From: Bacteroidales bacterium UBA4772
GTDB taxonomy: Bacteria > Bacteroidota > Bacteroidia > Bacteroidales > VadinHA17
NCBI GenBank assembly: GCA_002403305.1
Contig: DHHM01000013.1
Span: 181,495-245,494, forward strand
Reading direction: 5' to 3'
Length of the DNA: 64,000 nt
How positions within the stretch are numbered: position 1 is the stretch's first letter; every line of letters starts with the position of its first letter. Shown in pieces: positions 25,820-35,733 of this stretch. The notes under the pieces were generated by a model that saw only the letters and a program-made list of their open reading frames with translations, did no database searches and was not told the DNA's origin. The translations under genes were made by a program, and so were the position numbers.

Positions 25820-27292
25820 ATGAAAGTGAGCGGCATGGGAGAAGAAATTATAACCAAGAGAACCAAGATAGTAGCGACTATCTCTGACAAAAACTGTGAA
25901 CCCGGCTTCCTGCGCAGCCTCTACGAGGCAGGTATGGATGTGGTCAGGATCAATTCGGCACATCTCGACCCGGAGGGAGTGAAAAGGATCGTATCAAATG
26001 TACGAAGCGTCTCTGACAAGATTGCTGTACTGATAGACACGAAAGGCCCTGAGATAAGGACCACAACCTGCGACGAGCCACTAATATTCACCATGGGCCA
26101 GAGGGTGATCGTGGCCGGTAATGCCGAAGAGAAGACAACTGCGGAGATCATCAATCTCAACTACGGCGATATCGCAGAACATGTACCTGAAGGTGCACAT
26201 ATACTCATCGATGACGGTGAGATAGAGATCCGCATCACAGGCAGGGATGGTGATACCCTTACCGGAATAATGGAGAACGACGGCATTCTGGGCTCAAGGA
26301 AAACTGTCAACATCCCCCGGGTAAGGATCAATCTCCCCTCGGTCAGTGACCGCGACCGTATTTTCATTGACCTGGCAGTGAAGCTTGATATAGAGTTCAT
26401 TGCACACTCCTTTGTGAGAAACAGTGAAGATGTGCTGGCAGTTCAGAAACTTCTCGACGCCCGCTCCAGCAAGATCAAAATCATTGCAAAGATTGAAAAC
26501 CAGCAGGGTGTAGACAATCTCGAGGAGATAATGGAACACACCTACGGCATCATGGTGGCAAGGGGCGACCTGGCTGTGGAGGTGCCATTTGAAAGAATAC
26601 CCGGCATTCAGCGAATGATAATCGGTAAATGCATCGACAAGAGGCAACCGGTGATTGTTGCCACACAGATGCTTCATTCAATGATAGAAAGTCCCCGGCC
26701 CACCCGCGCTGAGGTTAGCGACGTGGCCAACGCCGTTTACAGTCAGACTGATGCCCTGATGCTCAGCGGTGAGACTGCCGCTGGCCGTTACCCGCTTGAG
26801 GCTGTCAGGACTATGGCGCGGATAGCCTGCGAGATAGAGGGAGAGAAGGACAGGTATATTGAGATGCCGGCCGGGACATTCAGCGGCGCAGTTTCAGCAT
26901 ACCTGGCAAAGGTCGCCGTCAAAACATCCGTCAGGATAAAGGCCAAAGCCATACTGTCAGATACCGCCATGGGGACAACTATCAGGAACATGGCTGCATT
27001 CCGTGGTTTTAACCCCATCATTGCCCAGTGCTATGCTCATCGCACCATGAAGGAACTGGCACTGTCATACGGCGTGGTGCCCGTTTTTGCGGAGAAGAAA
27101 ATGTCTGTTGATGAGTTTATCCTTGGCTCACTGAAAGATCTGCTGGTTAAGTATGACCTTGATGATGATGACATTGTGGTTGTGGTGGCAGGCAACTTCT
27201 CAGGTGGCTCCGGTTTCTCATTCATTGAGGTGGGCTCGGTTGAATATCTTAAAGAGAGGGTCAGGCTCGGAGAACAAGACCAGATGGCTTGA
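25820..27292 (+). CDS. pyk: Pyruvate kinase
   Basis: 490 residues. Family motifs in order: TKIVATISDKN, GMDVVRINSAH, IDTKGPEIR, the B domain (about 80-175), the catalytic IIAKIENQQGV lysine, MVARGDLAVEVPFERIP, ATQMLHSMIESPRPTRAEVSDVANAV and LMLSGETAAGRYPLEAV. It makes pyruvate and ATP from PEP and ADP. The C-terminal domain (about 350-490) is complete and lacks the extra PEP-utiliser domain found in some bacteria. ATG at 25820 was kept, although a second in-frame ATG follows at 25835. Two tandem hairpin elements sit directly upstream. Confidence 0.96.
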   Translation: MKVSGMGEEIITKRTKIVATISDKNCEPGFLRSLYEAGMDVVRINSAHLDPEGVKRIVSNVRSVSDKIAVLIDTKGPEIRTTTCDEPLIFTMGQRVIVAGNAEEKTTAEIINLNYGDIAEHVPEGAHILIDDGEIEIRITGRDGDTLTGIMENDGILGSRKTVNIPRVRINLPSVSDRDRIFIDLAVKLDIEFIAHSFVRNSEDVLAVQKLLDARSSKIKIIAKIENQQGVDNLEEIMEHTYGIMVARGDLAVEVPFERIPGIQRMIIGKCIDKRQPVIVATQMLHSMIESPRPTRAEVSDVANAVYSQTDALMLSGETAAGRYPLEAVRTMARIACEIEGEKDRYIEMPAGTFSGAVSAYLAKVAVKTSVRIKAKAILSDTAMGTTIRNMAAFRGFNPIIAQCYAHRTMKELALSYGVVPVFAEKKMSVDEFILGSLKDLLVKYDLDDDDIVVVVAGNFSGGSGFSFIEVGSVEYLKERVRLGEQDQMA

Positions 27293-27321
27293 TTTTTGTT
27301 GCCAGGGAGGAGATGACAGAA

Positions 27322-27399
27322 CGGAACCTGAATGAGCGGAAGCCTGTAAGAGAATTCGAAACTGTTTTATTTGCAGGTTCATCTCGACCAATGAAATAA
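27322..27399 (+). repeat. Leader hairpin element with changed arms, upstream of DUF6702 gene
   Basis: 78 bases, the same length as the other copies. Left CGGAACCTGAATGAGCG, right CAGGTTC (27374-27380), tail TCGACCAATGAAATAA. Perfect arms shrink to 7 bases (GAACCTG/CAGGTTC), yet CTT-to-CCT on the left is matched by AAG-to-AGG on the right, keeping the pairing. It ends 9 bases before the next start codon. Confidence 0.8.
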
Positions 27400-27408
27400 G
27401 GATGGTTT

Positions 27409-27876
27409 ATGCCAATGAAACTTTTGTCACTGATAATACCGCTTCTCCTGCATCCTGTCCATGTATCACTCACGGGTATTGAATATGACAGCAACAGCAG
27501 GATCTATTACCTGTCGGTCAAAGTCTGCAGTGACGACCTCGTGGCTGACATGAATCTTGGCCTCTCAACAGGGGAGAGGATACAGGGAGAGACAGATCTG
27601 AGATATTTTCAATATCTTTCCGACAGAATTATGATAATCGAGGATGGCAGGACCCTTGACATGAAACTGCAGCATTCTGAGAGTGACGGGCTGGAACACA
27701 GGTTCAAACTTGAAGCTTATGGCGGGAAGAGTGTTACGGAAGTTAGAGTGGTTAACCGGATTATGACGCGGCTCTATGATGACCAGGCCAACATGCTGAT
27801 CTTCAGCTTCGGCAAGATGGAAGAGGGATACAGATTTACAGCCGCAGATACAACAAGGGATTATATAGTCAGATGA
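27409..27876 (+). CDS. DUF6702-family protein
   Basis: 155 residues. The N-terminal HPVHVSLTGIEYDSNSRIYYLSVKVCSDDL is characteristic of the DUF6702 family, exported beta-rich Bacteroidota proteins of unknown function; the hydrophobic first 15 residues act as a signal. Two starts are possible (MPMKLL at 27409 or the ATG six bases on). The gene overlaps the large type IX cargo gene by 4 bases (ATGA). Confidence 0.75.
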   Translation: MPMKLLSLIIPLLLHPVHVSLTGIEYDSNSRIYYLSVKVCSDDLVADMNLGLSTGERIQGETDLRYFQYLSDRIMIIEDGRTLDMKLQHSESDGLEHRFKLEAYGGKSVTEVRVVNRIMTRLYDDQANMLIFSFGKMEEGYRFTAADTTRDYIVR

Positions 27877-30500
27877 GAATCAGAAAATTTATAAAGAGAG
27901 CAGGGCCGGCATTTCTGTTGATGTTCCTGCTTGCCTTTCCGGCGCATGCAACGCACAACCGGGCGGGAGAGATAACCTACAAGCAGATATCGGACCTTAC
28001 CTTTGAGGTTACGGTAACCACATTCACCTATACGCTTAGCAAGGCTGACAGGCCCAACCTCGATATTGAGTGGGGTGATAACTCAATCACAAACGTGGCA
28101 AGGATCTCTGAGACCTTTCTTCCGAACAATTACAAGAAGAACGTATACGTTTCACAGCACACATATCCCGGGCCGGGGGTCTACAAGATCGTGGTACAGG
28201 ATCCCAACAGGAACTACGGAGTGGAGAATATACCCAATTCCGTCAACGTGGTATTCTCTATCTATACGATACTCATCGTCAATAACTCCATCGGACGCAA
28301 CAGCACGCCCGAACTGCTCAACCCACCATATGACAAGGCTGCCCTGGGTCATATATTCATCCATAACCCCGCAGCCTTTGACCCTGACGGAGACAGCCTC
28401 TCATACAAGCTGACGGTGTGTACCAGGGAAGACGGCAAGCCTATCCTGAACTACGTAAATCCTCCTTATTCAAATGCCTTTTATGTAGACTCCATCTCGG
28501 GTGACCTTGTCTGGGATGCTCCTACCGCACTGGGTATCTACAATGTCGCCATGGAGATACAGGAGTGGAGGGGAGGCGTCAAGATAGGAGTTGTCGTCAG
28601 GGATATGCAGATAGAGGTTTATGATACCGATAACAACCCGCCGGAAACCTCACCTCTTCCTGACCTCTGCGTGGAAGTCGGTGAGACAGTGTCACTCGAA
28701 ATCACCGCTTCGGATATCGACGGTGACTCACTCGCGCTGCTGGCTACTTCAGGGATTCTTACCCCTACAACCTGTCCGGCCAGCTTCACCACAATTAGTT
28801 CTGTACCGGGACTGACCAGGGCGCGGCTCGAATGGGTGCCCTGTCACAGCAGCGTAAGACATCAGCCCTATGACATCATTGTCAAGGCTGAAGATTACAA
28901 TGCAGATCTTCAGCTGGTGGACATTGACAATATGAACATCAAGGTGCTGGGTCCCTCGCCCGTACTCACGGAGGCGGTGCCGCAGGGCAAGTTCGTCAGG
29001 CTCGCCTGGGAGAGTTACGGCACCGATGAGATAGCCGGTTTCAGCATATACAGGCATGAGGGAGCATCCACACTGACGGTTGACAGCTGTTATGACGGTA
29101 TCCCGCCCAATGCTGAGTTTATAAAGGTAGGTTATGCCCCGGGTTATGATGCGGTTTCTTTTACTGACACGGACAACGGTGACGGGCTCGAGACAGGCAT
29201 GGAGTATGCCTACAGAATCGTTGCCGTCTATCCCAACGGAACCGAGAGCAAACCGTCAAATGAGCAGATAACGGCCCTGATCACCGGAGTACCTCTCATC
29301 ACCAATGTCTCAATCCGCACTACGGACCCGGTTAACGGATCACTCACCCTGGCCTGGCAGAAGCCGCGGCAGCTCGATACAATACCAGCCGCCGGACCTT
29401 ATGAATACCTTATCTACAGGGCCCGGGGCATCGCAGGAAGCGATTACCAGCTGATACAGACGCTGCCCACCGCCGATCTCAATGACACAGTTTTCATTGA
29501 CACTCTCCTCAATACCCTCGACTATGGGTGGATTTACAAAATTGAGCTTTACAACAACACTGCCGGAAACAGGTTTCTCATCGGCGATCCGGGAATAGCA
29601 TCGTCACTCTTCCTTGAGGCCCTTCCCGGAGACAGGAAGGTCAGGTTCGTCATTAACCGCAATGTGCCATGGATAAACACCTCGTACGATTTCTACAGGT
29701 TCAACGGCACAGGATGGGACCCCGTGGGATCAACCAACCAGCTTACATTTACCGACGATAACCTGGAGAACGGAACGGAATATTGCTACTATGCAGTCTC
29801 TGCCGGAGAGTACCAGGGAGCCGGAACACCCAAGAACCTTATCAACTTCTCACAGCAGACCTGTGCCGTTCCGGTAGACAATGAGCCTCCCTGTCCGCCG
29901 GACCTGACCGTCTACTCTGAGTGCGACAGCCTTTATAACATGGTACGCTGGACCGTTGATGACCCCGTATGTTACGAGGATATCGCAGGCTATAACCTCT
30001 TCTACAAGGCTACAACGGAGGAGAACCTCAGCCTGCTGATTACCTTCAACGACAGGGATGTCTTCAAATATGTTCATTCACTGCCCGACTATGTTGCCGG
30101 TTGCTATGCAATATCTGCATTTGATGACAACGGCAATGAGAGTGAACGCTCAATGATGATATGCGTTGACTCATGCAATTTCTATGAGATACCGAATGTA
30201 TTCACCCCCAACGGTGACGATTTCAACGACTGGCTGGTGGCCAAAACCTCAGCCCTGGTTGAGAAGGTCGAGTTCCGCCTCTTCAACAGGGCCGGTGTGC
30301 TGGTATTCAGCACCACGGAGCCGAAGCTCAACTGGGATGGCACCTACAAGGGTAAGGTGGTGCCCACAGGAGTCTATTACTACGATTGTGAAGTTTTTGA
30401 ACGCAGGATAACAGGCCTGGAACAGTTCCACCTCAACGGCTTTGTTCATGTGCTCACGGAGAAGGGCGCGGGACCGGGGGTGGTGGAAGGAAAAAAATAA
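27873..30500 (+). CDS. Large secreted protein with type B T9SS (CHU_C) sorting domain
   Basis: 875 residues: signal peptide (cleavage near ATHN), an N-terminal region typical of Bacteroidota gliding-associated proteins (THNRAGEITYKQISDLTFEVTVTTFTYT), two cadherin/Ig-like stretches (AFDPDGDSLSYKL; ASDIDGDSLALLA), several fibronectin III-like modules (about 360-770), and a C-terminal CHU_C domain (PNVFTPNGDDFNDWL ... GTYKGKVVPTGVYYYDCEVF). It is predicted to be exported by type IX secretion and displayed on the surface or released. No catalytic motif was seen; adhesion or structural role is likely. Confidence 0.88.
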   Translation: MRIRKFIKRAGPAFLLMFLLAFPAHATHNRAGEITYKQISDLTFEVTVTTFTYTLSKADRPNLDIEWGDNSITNVARISETFLPNNYKKNVYVSQHTYPGPGVYKIVVQDPNRNYGVENIPNSVNVVFSIYTILIVNNSIGRNSTPELLNPPYDKAALGHIFIHNPAAFDPDGDSLSYKLTVCTREDGKPILNYVNPPYSNAFYVDSISGDLVWDAPTALGIYNVAMEIQEWRGGVKIGVVVRDMQIEVYDTDNNPPETSPLPDLCVEVGETVSLEITASDIDGDSLALLATSGILTPTTCPASFTTISSVPGLTRARLEWVPCHSSVRHQPYDIIVKAEDYNADLQLVDIDNMNIKVLGPSPVLTEAVPQGKFVRLAWESYGTDEIAGFSIYRHEGASTLTVDSCYDGIPPNAEFIKVGYAPGYDAVSFTDTDNGDGLETGMEYAYRIVAVYPNGTESKPSNEQITALITGVPLITNVSIRTTDPVNGSLTLAWQKPRQLDTIPAAGPYEYLIYRARGIAGSDYQLIQTLPTADLNDTVFIDTLLNTLDYGWIYKIELYNNTAGNRFLIGDPGIASSLFLEALPGDRKVRFVINRNVPWINTSYDFYRFNGTGWDPVGSTNQLTFTDDNLENGTEYCYYAVSAGEYQGAGTPKNLINFSQQTCAVPVDNEPPCPPDLTVYSECDSLYNMVRWTVDDPVCYEDIAGYNLFYKATTEENLSLLITFNDRDVFKYVHSLPDYVAGCYAISAFDDNGNESERSMMICVDSCNFYEIPNVFTPNGDDFNDWLVAKTSALVEKVEFRLFNRAGVLVFSTTEPKLNWDGTYKGKVVPTGVYYYDCEVFERRITGLEQFHLNGFVHVLTEKGAGPGVVEGKK

Positions 30501-30506
30501 AGGGAG

Positions 30507-31712
30507 ATGAAAAAGAGCCTTCTGTATATTCTGGTTACCGCCTTTATCATGTTGCCCGCTGCGGGACAGGAGAACCGTGATGATATCCTCAGGGCTGTCT
30601 CGCTCGCCGAAAGGGGAGCGGGCGATGAGGCGGCCGGCATCCTGAGCAGGATGGAGGGTATAAAATCAAACTATATCCTGCTGTTGGTCAGGGGAGATAT
30701 CTATCTCCGTGCCGGCATGGCAGGAGAGGCACGGAACGATTTCATGGCAGCTGAAAACCTGCAGCAGGGAGCTGGTCTCTACGGCCTGGCCAGGTGTGCA
30801 GCAGCCGGAGGTGATGCCAGGGCTGCAGTGGCTTACCTTGAGGCTCACCTGAGGTCGCCGCAGAGAAGGGGAGAGCCCGAGATATTGCTCGATAGCGCTT
30901 TTGCAAACATCTCATCATCAGCTGAATGGAAGAGCCTGTGGAAGAGAGAGTGGTACAAGGTTTATGAGAGAAAAAGCTGGGAGATAGAACACTATCTCAG
31001 GTCCGGCCATACTGATATGGCTGCAGAGACATGGGAGGAGCTGGTATCACTCTATCCGGAGATGGCTGTGACAGACTATCTCAAAGCCCGGGTGATGATG
31101 GCCGGAGGAAAATACGAGCAAGCTGCCGCCATCATCGCCGGCCTTGTTGCAGGAGATGACACACCACCGGAATGGCGTTACACTCTCGCACAGGCTTACG
31201 AGGGGTCGGGCAACTGGTATGCCGCTGCTGCGACCTACGGAAAGCTGATGGAGGAAGGCCATCCTGACCCCCGGCTGCTGTTTCTCAGATCACGCATGCT
31301 CCTTAAATCAGGCGACAGGCAGGCGGCCAAGCGTGACCTGGAACGATACCTCTCAATTGACCCTGATAATACCGGGGCACTGGGCCTCATAGGCAAAACC
31401 TATGCAGAGGAGGGTGCAATCTACGAAGCGCTGCCGTACCTTAACGCAAATGTGGACAAACACCCTGGAGAGGCCACTGCATTCAATCTGAGGGGGGATG
31501 CATGGCTGGCAGCACGCTCATGGGAGAGAGCAGCAGAAGATTATGCCATGGGACTCGATCTGGACCCTGACAATGGTACAGCTAACCTGAATATGGGTAT
31601 TGCTCTCATCAAGAGCGGCAAGATTGATCTTGCCTGCCATTATTTGCGCAAAGCCAGGGCCCTGGGTGAGAAAAGTGCAACCCAGTATCTTTCAAAATAC
31701 TGCATCAGATAG
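30507..31712 (+). CDS. Exported tetratricopeptide-repeat protein
   Basis: 401 residues with a signal peptide (cleavage near AAGQ). At least eight TPR-like helix pairs run through the sequence; the clearest are PDPRLLFLRSRMLLKSGDRQAAKRDLERYLSIDP, NTGALGLIGKTYAEEGAIYEALPYL and EATAFNLRGDAWLAARSWERAAEDYAMGLDLDP. It begins 6 bases after the type IX cargo gene and is likely co-transcribed. A periplasmic scaffold for the surface protein or its secretion is plausible; function is not known. Confidence 0.85.
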   Translation: MKKSLLYILVTAFIMLPAAGQENRDDILRAVSLAERGAGDEAAGILSRMEGIKSNYILLLVRGDIYLRAGMAGEARNDFMAAENLQQGAGLYGLARCAAAGGDARAAVAYLEAHLRSPQRRGEPEILLDSAFANISSSAEWKSLWKREWYKVYERKSWEIEHYLRSGHTDMAAETWEELVSLYPEMAVTDYLKARVMMAGGKYEQAAAIIAGLVAGDDTPPEWRYTLAQAYEGSGNWYAAAATYGKLMEEGHPDPRLLFLRSRMLLKSGDRQAAKRDLERYLSIDPDNTGALGLIGKTYAEEGAIYEALPYLNANVDKHPGEATAFNLRGDAWLAARSWERAAEDYAMGLDLDPDNGTANLNMGIALIKSGKIDLACHYLRKARALGEKSATQYLSKYCIR

Positions 31713-31740
31713 CCGGGTGGAATACCGGCACCGGCGACTG

Positions 31741-34700
31741 TTACCTGATGTTTCTCAGTATCCTGTCGTAAAGGTCTTTGGGCTTAAAGGGCTTGAGCAC
31801 GTAATCGTTGATGACAAGATCTTCAATCTTGTCGTTGGCTTCCGACATGACTGCCGCCGTGAGGGCCACGATAGGCATACTGCTCAGCTTCTCATCAGGT
31901 GAGTTGCGAATAATGCGGGTTGCCTCAATGCCATCCATGACAGGCATATGGAGGTCCATAAGAATAAGGTCAAACTCCTGTTTCTTCAACTCTTCAAGTG
32001 CCAGGCTGCCGTTCTCGACATGCGTCACTATCACCCCCCAGCTCTCAAGGAACTTATTGGCAACAAAAAAGTTGATCTTGTTGTCTTCAGCTACCAGTAT
32101 CCTTTTGCCGGCAAGTCCCTTCATGGTGTCTGCAGAGCCCTGATCAGCCACTTTTGCGGCAGTCTCCGGAAGGATATACTCAATCGCGAAAGTGAAAACA
32201 GATCCTTTCCCGCTCTCGCTGGCAACCGAGATGTTGCCTCCCTGGAGATCCACAAGCTTCCTGCATATTGCCAGTCCCAGTCCTGTGCCGCCATATTTGC
32301 GGGTGGTGTCCTCAGAAGCCTGAGCGTAGCTCTCGAAGATCACGCTAAGTTTGTCAGGGGCAATACCTATGCCGGTATCGATGACCGAAAACTCAATAAG
32401 GGCTTTTCCTTCCTGCCTATCCTTAACGGATGCCTTAAGTGTGACGCCGCCTTCGGAGGTGAATTTCATGGCGTTGGAGAGGAGGTTGGATATTATCTGG
32501 TTCAGTCTTACCGGGTCGCCAATGAGTGTTGCAGGCAGATCGGCGGCCTTGTCGAGGGTGAAGGTGATGCCCTTCTCCCTGGCCCGGTGACTGTATGATC
32601 TTTTGATATCTTCCAGCATGGTGACAAGGTCAAACTCAGTCTTTTCAAAGACGATCTTGCCTGCCTCCATCTTGTTGTAGTCGAGAATGTCATTGACCAG
32701 TGTGAGTAGATGGTTCGCAGAGAAGCGCAGCGTGTTTATAAATTCCATCTGGTCTTCCCTGGGCTCGCTCTGGAATAGCAGGTTGCTGATACCTATCACC
32801 TCGTTGAGCGGTGTTCTTATCTCATGGCTCATCGTTGACATAAACTGCTGCTTGGAGAAGGCAGCCTCCTCGGCTCTCTTCCTGGCAGTGATGAGATTGT
32901 CAAGCATCTTGCGGCGCTGCAGGGTGAGTACTATCTGGTTGGCAATGAACTCGAACACCTGAAGGTCATCCCTGTTGAAAGCGTCAATACTCTTGTAATC
33001 CTGCAGGCAAATGGCCCCGATTACCTGCTCGTCCATCCTCAGCGGTACGCCCATCCATATCTTGCAAGGCGAACCCACCAGGCTGATAGACCCGGTCTTT
33101 TCTATCTTGAGGATGTCATTTTCATCAAGCAGCACCGACTTGTTGCTTTTTATCACCCATCCCGTCAGGGTGTTCTTGGCAGCCGTCTCCTGGAAATGGT
33201 CGCGTTCATCAGCAAAGAAAGGGAAGGTGAGAGTATCTTTCTCCCGGTTGTAAAGAGCAATGAAGAAGTTGTTTACATTCCACAGCTTGCCTATCTCGTG
33301 CACTATAGTGGGGTAGATGTCGAAGATGTCGGAATCCTGCAGCGCCACAGTGGAGATATTGTACTGTATCTCCTGCATCAGCCTGCTCTTCACCTCACTG
33401 GTAATGTCACGGTAGATGCCGAGAAAGGCGATGGTCTTGTCGTCTGATATTACCGATGAAGCTATAAGTGAGACATTTATCCTGTTGCCTGCCTTATCTC
33501 TCCTGACGGTTTCTATGGCCCCTGTGCCATTTGCAAGCGCTACCTCGTCTATCTTTATGGCCTCCTCTCTGAGCTCCTCAGGCACAACCAGATCATCTAT
33601 CATCCTGTTCTCAACCTCTCCGGCCTCATAGCCGAAGATCCTGGTAAATCCCTTGTTGATCCGCAGTATGAGCCCGTCGAAATCAGTGAGTACGATGGCT
33701 TCCGGGGCGGCATCAATAAGATGCTCCAGCAGTGCCTTCTCGTTAGAGAGCTTCTTCTCATAATCCTTATGCTTGCTCACGTCCGTCAGCACACACCTGT
33801 AGCCGTTTACCCTGTTCCTGATGATAATGGGTCCGGCATGAAACATGACAGACACCTTCCGTTTGTGCTTGTTGATGAGTACGTATTCATCAAAGGTGAT
33901 CTGAGCCATCCTGGTTAGTCCGGAGAGCTCTTTCATAAGTCTGTCAAGATCCTCGGGCATGAAGAGCTCTGGCAGGGATACGCCACGGGCGAGGTCATTG
34001 TTGTCAAAACCCAGGGTGATCATTCCCTGCGTATTCATGAAGGTGACGTGCCCCGCAGTGTCTATCTCCATGATCATCTCCGGAAGGAGCTCGGCAAAGG
34101 TCTCGAAAACAATGCCCTGCTTCAGGATCTCGTTCTCCCTCTCCTTCTGCAGCCTGCCTGCCTCCCAGGTGACAACAATGTCTCCTGATGAAAGGAGCAG
34201 CCCTATGTAATATCCGGCGTCATCACTTCCGTCAGGGGCGAGGGGTATCTTCAGAGAGCCTTCCCTTGACCCTATGTTGTCAATCAGTGTCATGAAAGAC
34301 TCTTTGCCCGCAAAGGGAGTCTCACCTATCTCCTTGCCGATGAGTTCTTTGCTGTCAAGCTCTTCCACCTCCTCAGCCTTGCTGTTAAAGTCGATAATAT
34401 ATAACCCGTTGTCTTCGCCGCGTCTCAGGATCACGGCGTAACTGTTCATCGAATCAAAAATTTCCTTCTGTATCTTTTCTGACTCAGCCCTGGCATACCC
34501 GTCGTTGAGAGCGCTGATGTCATTGTAATAGGTGATCAGGAAAATCTCCTCACCCATGAAGAAGGTGCGGGCACTGAAGAGGAAGGAGCGTTCTTCACCC
34601 GATCTCATCCGCAGCCTGATCTCCATGTCACTCACCCTCTTCATCCTCGACAGCAGCCTCATGTTCCTGCGGTTCTGTATCAGGTCCACATAAAGCTGGA

Positions 34701-34944
34701 TGTCATCGGAGGTCTTGCCGATGATTTCATCCCTGCTGTAGCCGGTGGTGTCAAGAAAAGCCTGGTTTACCTCGATGTATTGCTGCGTCTCCAGATTACT
34801 CACAGTGATGAGCTGATTGGTAGAATTGAATGCCAGTCCGGGAATATCGGCGGGAAGGTTGAGCGAAGCCGGAAAGTCAGACAGTAAATCATCGTTTCTG
34901 GTTTTCTCCTTGCGTTTCTCCATCTGGGTAACTGTATCAGGCAT
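31741..34944 (-). CDS. PAS/GAF hybrid sensor histidine kinase with receiver
   Basis: 1067 residues, no membrane segment, so cytoplasmic. Four PAS-like domains (about 40-145, 155-270, 275-395, 400-520; the fourth is clearest, with DAAPEAIVLTDFDGLILRINKGFTRIFGY), a GAF domain (about 530-685), HisKA with phospho-His in FMSTMSHEIRTPLNEVIG (about 700), HATPase (NLLSNAMKFT, DTGIGIAPDKL, GTGLGLAICR) and a C-terminal receiver (about 945-1067) with VAEDNKIN, LILMDLHMPVMDG and a lysine in YVLKPF. No partner regulator or output protein is adjacent. Signal unknown; PAS and GAF suggest a redox or small-ligand cue. Confidence 0.93.
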   Translation of the reverse strand: MPDTVTQMEKRKEKTRNDDLLSDFPASLNLPADIPGLAFNSTNQLITVSNLETQQYIEVNQAFLDTTGYSRDEIIGKTSDDIQLYVDLIQNRRNMRLLSRMKRVSDMEIRLRMRSGEERSFLFSARTFFMGEEIFLITYYNDISALNDGYARAESEKIQKEIFDSMNSYAVILRRGEDNGLYIIDFNSKAEEVEELDSKELIGKEIGETPFAGKESFMTLIDNIGSREGSLKIPLAPDGSDDAGYYIGLLLSSGDIVVTWEAGRLQKERENEILKQGIVFETFAELLPEMIMEIDTAGHVTFMNTQGMITLGFDNNDLARGVSLPELFMPEDLDRLMKELSGLTRMAQITFDEYVLINKHKRKVSVMFHAGPIIIRNRVNGYRCVLTDVSKHKDYEKKLSNEKALLEHLIDAAPEAIVLTDFDGLILRINKGFTRIFGYEAGEVENRMIDDLVVPEELREEAIKIDEVALANGTGAIETVRRDKAGNRINVSLIASSVISDDKTIAFLGIYRDITSEVKSRLMQEIQYNISTVALQDSDIFDIYPTIVHEIGKLWNVNNFFIALYNREKDTLTFPFFADERDHFQETAAKNTLTGWVIKSNKSVLLDENDILKIEKTGSISLVGSPCKIWMGVPLRMDEQVIGAICLQDYKSIDAFNRDDLQVFEFIANQIVLTLQRRKMLDNLITARKRAEEAAFSKQQFMSTMSHEIRTPLNEVIGISNLLFQSEPREDQMEFINTLRFSANHLLTLVNDILDYNKMEAGKIVFEKTEFDLVTMLEDIKRSYSHRAREKGITFTLDKAADLPATLIGDPVRLNQIISNLLSNAMKFTSEGGVTLKASVKDRQEGKALIEFSVIDTGIGIAPDKLSVIFESYAQASEDTTRKYGGTGLGLAICRKLVDLQGGNISVASESGKGSVFTFAIEYILPETAAKVADQGSADTMKGLAGKRILVAEDNKINFFVANKFLESWGVIVTHVENGSLALEELKKQEFDLILMDLHMPVMDGIEATRIIRNSPDEKLSSMPIVALTAAVMSEANDKIEDLVINDYVLKPFKPKDLYDRILRNIR

Positions 34945-35020
34945 TGGAATTCACGGGCGGCGGTTTAACCCCGGTAAAATTAACGGGTTCTACCCACAAA
35001 ATATTATCATGCCTCACTTT

Positions 35021-35683
35021 TTATACAATAGTGCCGGCACTCTTCCGGTAGTATTCGCACCACTCCCTGAGGCCACATCTGTTGCATGCAGGCTTACGCG
35101 CAGTACATATATAACGTCCGTGAAGCAGCAGCCAGTGATGCGCCAGCGGTCTCTGAGAGGCGGGGATATACTTTGTCAGCCTCAGCTCCGCCTCAAGCGG
35201 ATTCCTGGCTCCGGGGATCAACCCGATGCGTCCGGCGACCCTGAAGACGTGGGTGTCAACTGCAATGACAGGACTGTTCCACACTACCGAGGCAATGACA
35301 TTGGCAGTCTTCCTTCCTACACCCGGAAGCTGTGTCAACTCATCTCTCTCTGAGGGCACCCTGCCCCCGAAACGGCTGACGATCATCTCAGCCATGCCCT
35401 TAAGATGCCTGGCCTTGTTGTTGGGATAAGAACAGCTTTTTATCAGCCCGAAAATCTCCTCCTGCGAGGCCCCGGCCATCGACCGGGCATCAGGATACCT
35501 TGCGAACAGCGCAGGTGTTATCAGGTTAACCCTCACGTCAGTGCACTGGGCTGACAGAATAACGGCAACAAGAAGCTGAAAGGGATCGCTGTAGCGGAGC
35601 TCCGTCCCTGCAACAGGCATATTCCCGGCAAACCACCCCAAAACACCCTTGTACCTGTCACCAATCTTCACTGTTTTATTCAT
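35021..35683 (-). CDS. nth: Endonuclease III
   Basis: 220 residues. Base-excision glycosylase/AP lyase with the helix-hairpin-helix LTQLPGVGRKTANVI, catalytic Lys within it, catalytic Asp in VIAVDTHVFRVAGRIGLI, and four C-terminal cysteines (CTARKPACNRCGLREWC) for the [4Fe-4S] cluster. It removes oxidised pyrimidines from DNA. Starts 104 bases from the divergent aroB. Confidence 0.95.
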   Translation of the reverse strand: MNKTVKIGDRYKGVLGWFAGNMPVAGTELRYSDPFQLLVAVILSAQCTDVRVNLITPALFARYPDARSMAGASQEEIFGLIKSCSYPNNKARHLKGMAEMIVSRFGGRVPSERDELTQLPGVGRKTANVIASVVWNSPVIAVDTHVFRVAGRIGLIPGARNPLEAELRLTKYIPASQRPLAHHWLLLHGRYICTARKPACNRCGLREWCEYYRKSAGTIV

Positions 35684-35733
35684 TTTACGGGATGAAAGTA
35701 ATATTTTTTTACTTTTTTTATCGTAATTGTAAC

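Noticed and set aside
31741..34944. Kinase as partner of the LytTR regulator at 7670
   Set aside because: The hybrid kinase has its own receiver, is 24 kb away and is not of the LytS type; no evidence links them.
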